A stretch of DNA of 64,000 nucleotides from Epiperipatus broadwayi (lineage: Eukaryota; Onychophora; Udeonychophora; Euonychophora; Peripatidae): assembly GCA_028023455.1 (NCBI GenBank), contig JAQFVV010000023.1, positions 1,975,501 through 2,039,500 on the forward strand, given 5' to 3'. Positions 59,356 through 64,000 of the stretch are shown here, piece by piece. Position numbers and translations under genes: made by a program. How positions within the stretch are numbered: the stretch's first letter is position 1; each line of letters opens with the position of its first letter. The notes beneath the pieces are model-generated. The model saw only the letters and a list, made by a program, of their open reading frames with translations, was not told the DNA's origin and did not search any database.

Positions 59356-62300
59356 GTATCCTTTTTATTATTATTTTTCAGCCAGCTACCCAAAAGTAGA
59401 TTCCTTGAATTTTCTCCCACTTTTTTTTTAAGTCTTCCTATTTTTTGCTATACTCTTTAAATATATTTATGCTACATTCTTATTATCTTCTTTCTATTAA
59501 AATTTTTATTATTTAACTTCATTGCTTATTAATGGAATTATTTTCAGTTTCATTTCATTTTACTGAGTGTCACATGGATTGATTGACAAGATTAATTATC
59601 ACTTTGGAAAATCCATTTTCTTTTCAACCATGTATAAATAATTAATTATATAGTCTGTTGCTCAAGTTATATGATCTTTGAGCAGCAACTTCATATTTTT
59701 TTCCATTCTCTTGATCAGAACAGATTTTAATAGTTTCTTCATCTGAAAACTGATCCATTAGTCTTTAGCTCCTAAGATGATTATTCAACCAATATATTAA
59801 GTAATACATCTTGGGTATGCTAACAAGAGATCAGATATTTTTTGTATGCCTGTATGTATGCTAGACCAGACTTTAATAAATTGGGATTCCCACCTCATAG
59901 GTTACTGATGCATTAGGTTTCATATTAGTTTTTTTAGCATTAAAGATTATGTTTATAAACTTATTACATTAATAATGTACCTAACATTTTTTGATATACC
60001 ACATTTATTCATCTTTAATAATTATTTGTTTTCCTCTGGCTTTAATCTTAAATAGTTGCTTTTAAATTGTTTATAAATATTATCAAGTGAATAACATTTT
60101 TTGATATACTACATTTATTCCCCTTTAATAATTATTTGTTTTCACCTGGTTTTAATCTTAAATAATTGCTTTTAAATTGTTTATAAATGTTATCAAGTGA
60201 ATGGCAAATTTAAAAGTTTATTTCTTTATTAACTATATTTTTCTTAGGTAGAAATTTAATTAATTTCATTTTACAGAAACCTCACAGAATGAATTAAATA
60301 TACAATAACATAACTATTATGTAATTAATACATTATAGTATTGTATCTTATAACATTACGAATGAGTGCATTTAAGCAGACTCTATTAACTCATTATTTA
60401 ATTAAAATTCATCTGATAATTATCACGAAAAAATTAAAACTTTTTGTTAAATCAATAGCTGGTTACACTGGAAGAAATAGAATTATTTAATTTTATTTAT
60501 AGAAAGTCGAATAATAAATATTATATTATTATTTATCAATCAAAAGTCAGGATTTTACATCTCTATTCAGATTATATTTTCCATGAATTTCTATACTTTT
60601 TTTTCCTTCTAAAACATTCGTAGCTATCACCTTTTTTAGATCATTAGCTATTTATTCTATCTTTTATTCTATTCGCCCCACTTCCCTCCATAATTCCAAC
60701 ACATTTTTCATAATTACTCTATTGCTAACAAATGTCTAATATAATTCTGTTATTTAGTTCTTTAATAAATGATCTATTTTCATTTATTTTCTTCATAATA
60801 TACACTTTTAACTTCTTTTTTTTTGAAGGCAATAGACTAATTGGGCAATGGAATTTAATGCCATAGTTATTGTCATTTTAGTTGTAATTGCTTGCCACTC
60901 TCTCACCACAATTTATTCTAGCTTCTCAGTTTTAGAATTGCACCACTTTAATGATATCTTAATAATGCATTTTCTAACCTTAATCTGCAACATATCTTTT
61001 CATTTTTCTTCAAATTCATATCTCTAAAGATATTTCTTTAATTCAATTTCTATGAACCACTGAAGATCTCTACATTATCCCAAGATGTAATCACCAATAT
61101 TATTTCTTTTTTGAGAAACAATATATAATTAATATTATTATCTTTATACAACATATCCAAGCCAATATAAGTAACTTTTCAACCATATTTTTTATTTCTG
61201 AAATAAAAAAATTTAGAGAATGGCTCTGTATTCCATGGATTCCATTTAGATGATATGGTCTTAGAAAATTAGCTAAAGAACTGCTATGTATGTAATTGAC
61301 AAGTAAGGTAATTTTTTTTTTTAAATTCTTGTTAATGGTCTAAACTCACTAGTCAAAATAAGATAAGTATATTGTATCACTAATTCAGTCTTCTATAATT
61401 ATCATCATGGAAAGCAAACTGCCAATTAAAACCAGTATATAACATCTCACTTCCAGTATATAACATCTCACTTTTCGTAAACGCTGTACAAACTTAATGA
61501 AAGACATATTTCTATCATTCATTCATTCTTACTATTTTTTATATGCTAACTCTAAAATGATCTCTCCAGAATTTATGTGTATCAGATTGACTTTTGTTTT
61601 TTTATAATATAATCATCACTGATTAGTTTATAAGATTTACAAAACTTAATCCTTCATCTTAAATCATTGATTGTAATAGATACTTGTATCTTTCAACAAT
61701 ATTATCATTATTATCCCAGAAACATGTTTTCTTTTCCCTCTGTGGAGTTTAGCACAATAGCAGAATGGTTGAGTTGAGAGCTTAAGATTCCTAAATTGAT
61801 TCTCAACTGAAAAAATCAAAATCCATTTTGATCAGTTAAATATAACTATTATGCTATCTGCCACTTGGATGCTTTGCATGACAATCCAAGCAACTGATTA
61901 TATTACACTTATTTTTAATTAATATGATATCTCACTAACTGTAACTGAATTTTTTTAAAATATTCAATCTTCAAAAGACCAATCGATTCTTGGTGATATT
62001 CATTCATCTGTTCTAAATTTTTAAACCTATCAATGTATTTAGATACTCATTATTTGATTATCTCTTAATTCTTTATCATATCCAAAAAACATCTCAAAAC
62101 TTCACCTGTCTGTTAGCAGTGTCAGTCAATTGATTATTAGCTTTGTAGTCAACTTTTATTGATAGATAATATTGTATACAAATATTTTTCAATACATTAT
62201 CATTCTGAAACAATCCTTTTATCTTTAATCTTCAGCAAAAATCTTATAAAACCATAAGCTAGATATTAATAGATTTCCACTTCATTTCAATCAATGGAAT

Positions 62301-63212
62301 AACCTGAAGAAACACTCAACAAAAATAATATACAATGAGTAAGGGCCTGGTGATGTATATATTGATTAGCATATTATCTCATACTATATTTCTAAAAAAT
62401 TTTACTTTTTGCTATGTTCCTCAAATATTTTTAAGTATAAATATATTTTAATTTACATTTATCTGGTACGTTCTCAAATTTTTTGGACATGCAGCAGATG
62501 ACAGATATCAATGATAATTATATTTATCCATTTGAGAACCCATTGTTTATAAAATAAACTTAATATTCTCCCAATGACATAATTGTACAGTACATATTTA
62601 ATGTATAATACTCTATCTTTTAGCTGTAATTAAAAAATTTTATTACTATTTTTTTTAACTGTAATTTAAAGTTCTTATTACTATTTACAGTGTCTCTTAT
62701 TAACATATTTGTGTATCTTGATTTTTATAATGTACTTTATACTATGAAAATTAGAGAACACTGATGGTATATAATCCTGTCAGAAGTTGAATCTCCTAAC
62801 TCTAAAAATTTGCTTAATATTTAATTACTTCAGTATTTGTAATCTTGTAAATTATAAAATAAAACTTTTTTTTTTTTCATATTTTTTTTATTCATATTTT
62901 TTTTTATTAAATTGGAATGTTTCAACTGAGGTTTATTATCACATCAGTCTTTGTTTTCAGTTTTGGAATTTTAAGGGGGAGGGGGTATTTTAAAATTGAA
63001 AATATAGATTGCCCAGTGCAAATGAAACATTCATTAATTTAATTAAAAAGAAAAGAAATTTTATTTTATAATTTATTATAAAAAGTATGCTTATTAAGAA
63101 GAAGCAAAACAAAAATTGTACAGTATAATATTTATATCTTATTGATTGGATTAATAGATTTTATTACTTTTTATTATCAGCAATATTATTATTTCTTTAA
63201 CAAATATCCTAG
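59356..63212. other. HAUS5 intron 3 (3.9 kb)
   Basis: AT-rich intron. It contains a 110-bp tandem duplication at 59983-60202 and a 21-bp tandem duplication at 61432-61473. I recognise no transposon here, although 60400-62500 is short-repeat-rich and old insertions may be present. Confidence 0.5.
59983..60202. repeat. 110-bp tandem duplication
   Basis: Two head-to-tail copies (59983-60092, 60093-60202), each starting AACATTTTTTGATATAC and ending TTATCAAGTGAAT, with few differences. Intronic, non-coding. Confidence 0.8.
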
Positions 63213-63403
63213 TCAGAATTTTCAAGGTTCATTTTCTGATACTAAACCTATTCCTCAGGCTGAATCTTCACAATTAGAAAATGATTCTAAACATTCTGAA
63301 GAACTCAAGAAAAAGCTTAAGTCCAATGCTAAACAAACATTATCACAAATATGGCAGATAGAAACTACCATCCACAATCTTCAGAAAGAAATTTTTGATT
63401 TAG
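63213..63403 (+). CDS. HAUS5: HAUS5 coding exon 4 (continues beyond the window)
   Basis: The reading frame QNFQGSFSDTKPIPQ..SEELKKKLKSNAKQTLSQIWQIETTIHNLQKEIFDL is hydrophilic and has a coiled-coil-like heptad pattern from KKLKS onward. This suits the coiled-coil body of HAUS5 after its N-terminal head. I place the acceptor at AAATATCCTAG|T because its phase (2) joins exon 3 in frame. The alternative acceptor TTTTATTATCAG|C at 63181 has a better pyrimidine tract and opens the same frame in phase 0, but would need a different end for exon 3. The donor is TTAG|GTAGGA at 63404. The rest of the protein lies outside the window. Confidence 0.72.
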
Positions 63404-63805
63404 GTAGGAAAATTTATATGTAAATCGTCATTCTATATCTGGTGACATTTACTTTTATATCTTGGTATGAGATAGTAGTATACTATTAATAATAATTTTT
63501 CATAGTACACATACATATATTGTAGGTACATATTGAAAAATATACTGTTTAATATTAGTCTCCTTCAAACAAATGAGCAGACACATAGATTTAGTTGTAA
63601 TACATTTAAATGTGTATAACATACATAGAGGTACACACACGCATATATATAGAGAGAGTAATAAAATCATGTTATATGTCATATGACCTATAGCTTGCAT
63701 TTACCAATATGTAATATAAAGAGCATTCCAATGGCTCTAAACAAGCTTTTTTTTTTATGATGAATGCTACAAGAGAAAGCATTCAAATCATCTTTATCTA
63801 AAATT
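63404..63805. other. HAUS5 intron 4, start
   Basis: AT-rich with short (TA)n and (AG)n runs; nothing recognisable. Confidence 0.4.
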
Positions 63806-63863
63806 GTCCCTATCCCCAGACTGGCTTCGAGCTATGACTCTCTTCAGGGAGTAGCTAGGGCAC
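63806..63863 (-). ncRNA. Hammerhead ribozyme-like motif, third sequence family
   Basis: Minus strand: outer strand CCCTA, inner CTCC, CTGAAGA, stem II GAG/CTC, GAA followed by G (instead of A), C, CA loop, GTC, then TGGGGA and the outer strand TAGGG. The layout (CTCC/GGGG inner helix, CCCTA/TAGGG outer helix, 2-nt stem III loop) equals that of family A, although the sequence is otherwise different. G at 15.1 would pair as G-U. The repeat that carries it was not delimited. Confidence 0.5.
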
Positions 63864-64000
63864 CAGATTTTAAAAAAACTATAAGATAAACATAATCTAA
63901 AAGTTAATTCTTGAAGAAGATCTTTAAATTCAGCTCTCCATCTGAAATAATCATACAGGTTTGAACTTAATTCGGAAATCCCATATATCAATGTGCTTTG
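63864..64000. other. Right edge of window
   Basis: HAUS5 intron sequence; the minus-strand frame here is not recognisable as a protein. Confidence 0.35.

Noticed and set aside
61741-61815. tRNA-like word series (TAGCAGAATGGTTGAG ... TTGATTCTCAA)
   Set aside because: Has A-box-like and weak B-box-like words but no cloverleaf; the acceptor and anticodon arms do not pair. At most an old tRNA-derived SINE scrap.

Overview
The window reads as nuclear DNA of an AT-rich animal, most likely an invertebrate. Coding sequence is sparse, introns are long and spliceosomal, and most of the rest is transposon debris: Penelope-like, RTE-like LINE, mariner, hAT and pogo-like. The phylum cannot be fixed from the sequence alone. 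There is no sign of operons, CRISPR or other prokaryotic architecture.

Two host genes can be supported, both on the + strand. LARP7, the 7SK/U6 snRNA-binding La-related protein, is a single uninterrupted reading frame at 5173-6426. A decayed partial copy of its linker lies about 0.8 kb downstream. HAUS5, an augmin complex subunit, is represented by four coding exons (46135-46262, 59150-59215, 59323-59355, 63213-63403) and runs off the right edge. Its first intron is 12.9 kb and holds most of the mobile elements of the right half; one exon is only 33 nt.

Layout: 1-1.5 kb holds a perfect 247-bp inverted repeat with a 14-bp target duplication. 2.3-2.8 kb is a family-A repeat. 5.1-7.3 kb is LARP7 and its relic. 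8.1-9.1 kb is a dead mariner. 10-22 kb is mostly AT-rich sequence with repeats A and B and a fold-back element. 22.4-24.9 kb is a dead hAT element with TIRs and TSD. 25-30 kb is relics. 30.4-31.9 kb is a LINE. 33.3-34.1 kb is a head-to-head Penelope fragment with a 17-bp TSD. 34.7-39 kb is a fold-back element and a LINE. 43-43.9 kb is a 478-bp tandem duplication. 46-63.4 kb is HAUS5 with a pogo-like element, a compound A repeat nested in a Penelope relic, a LINE, a large inverted Penelope dimer, another A repeat and a dead mariner in its introns.

The most interesting signal is that at least two unrelated dispersed repeat families (A and B), and a third sequence at 63.8 kb, carry hammerhead-ribozyme-like motifs. 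Each has a CUGANGA box, stem II, a GAA(A) box, a very short stem III, an NUH cleavage site and a paired stem I. The element at 48066-48851 has two such cores in direct repeat, 458 nt apart, which is the layout of retrozymes that can yield small circular RNAs. Family A copies have 10-14 bp target duplications and fold-back arms, which suggests mobilisation by target-primed retrotransposition, perhaps by the Penelope or LINE machinery whose remains are also present.
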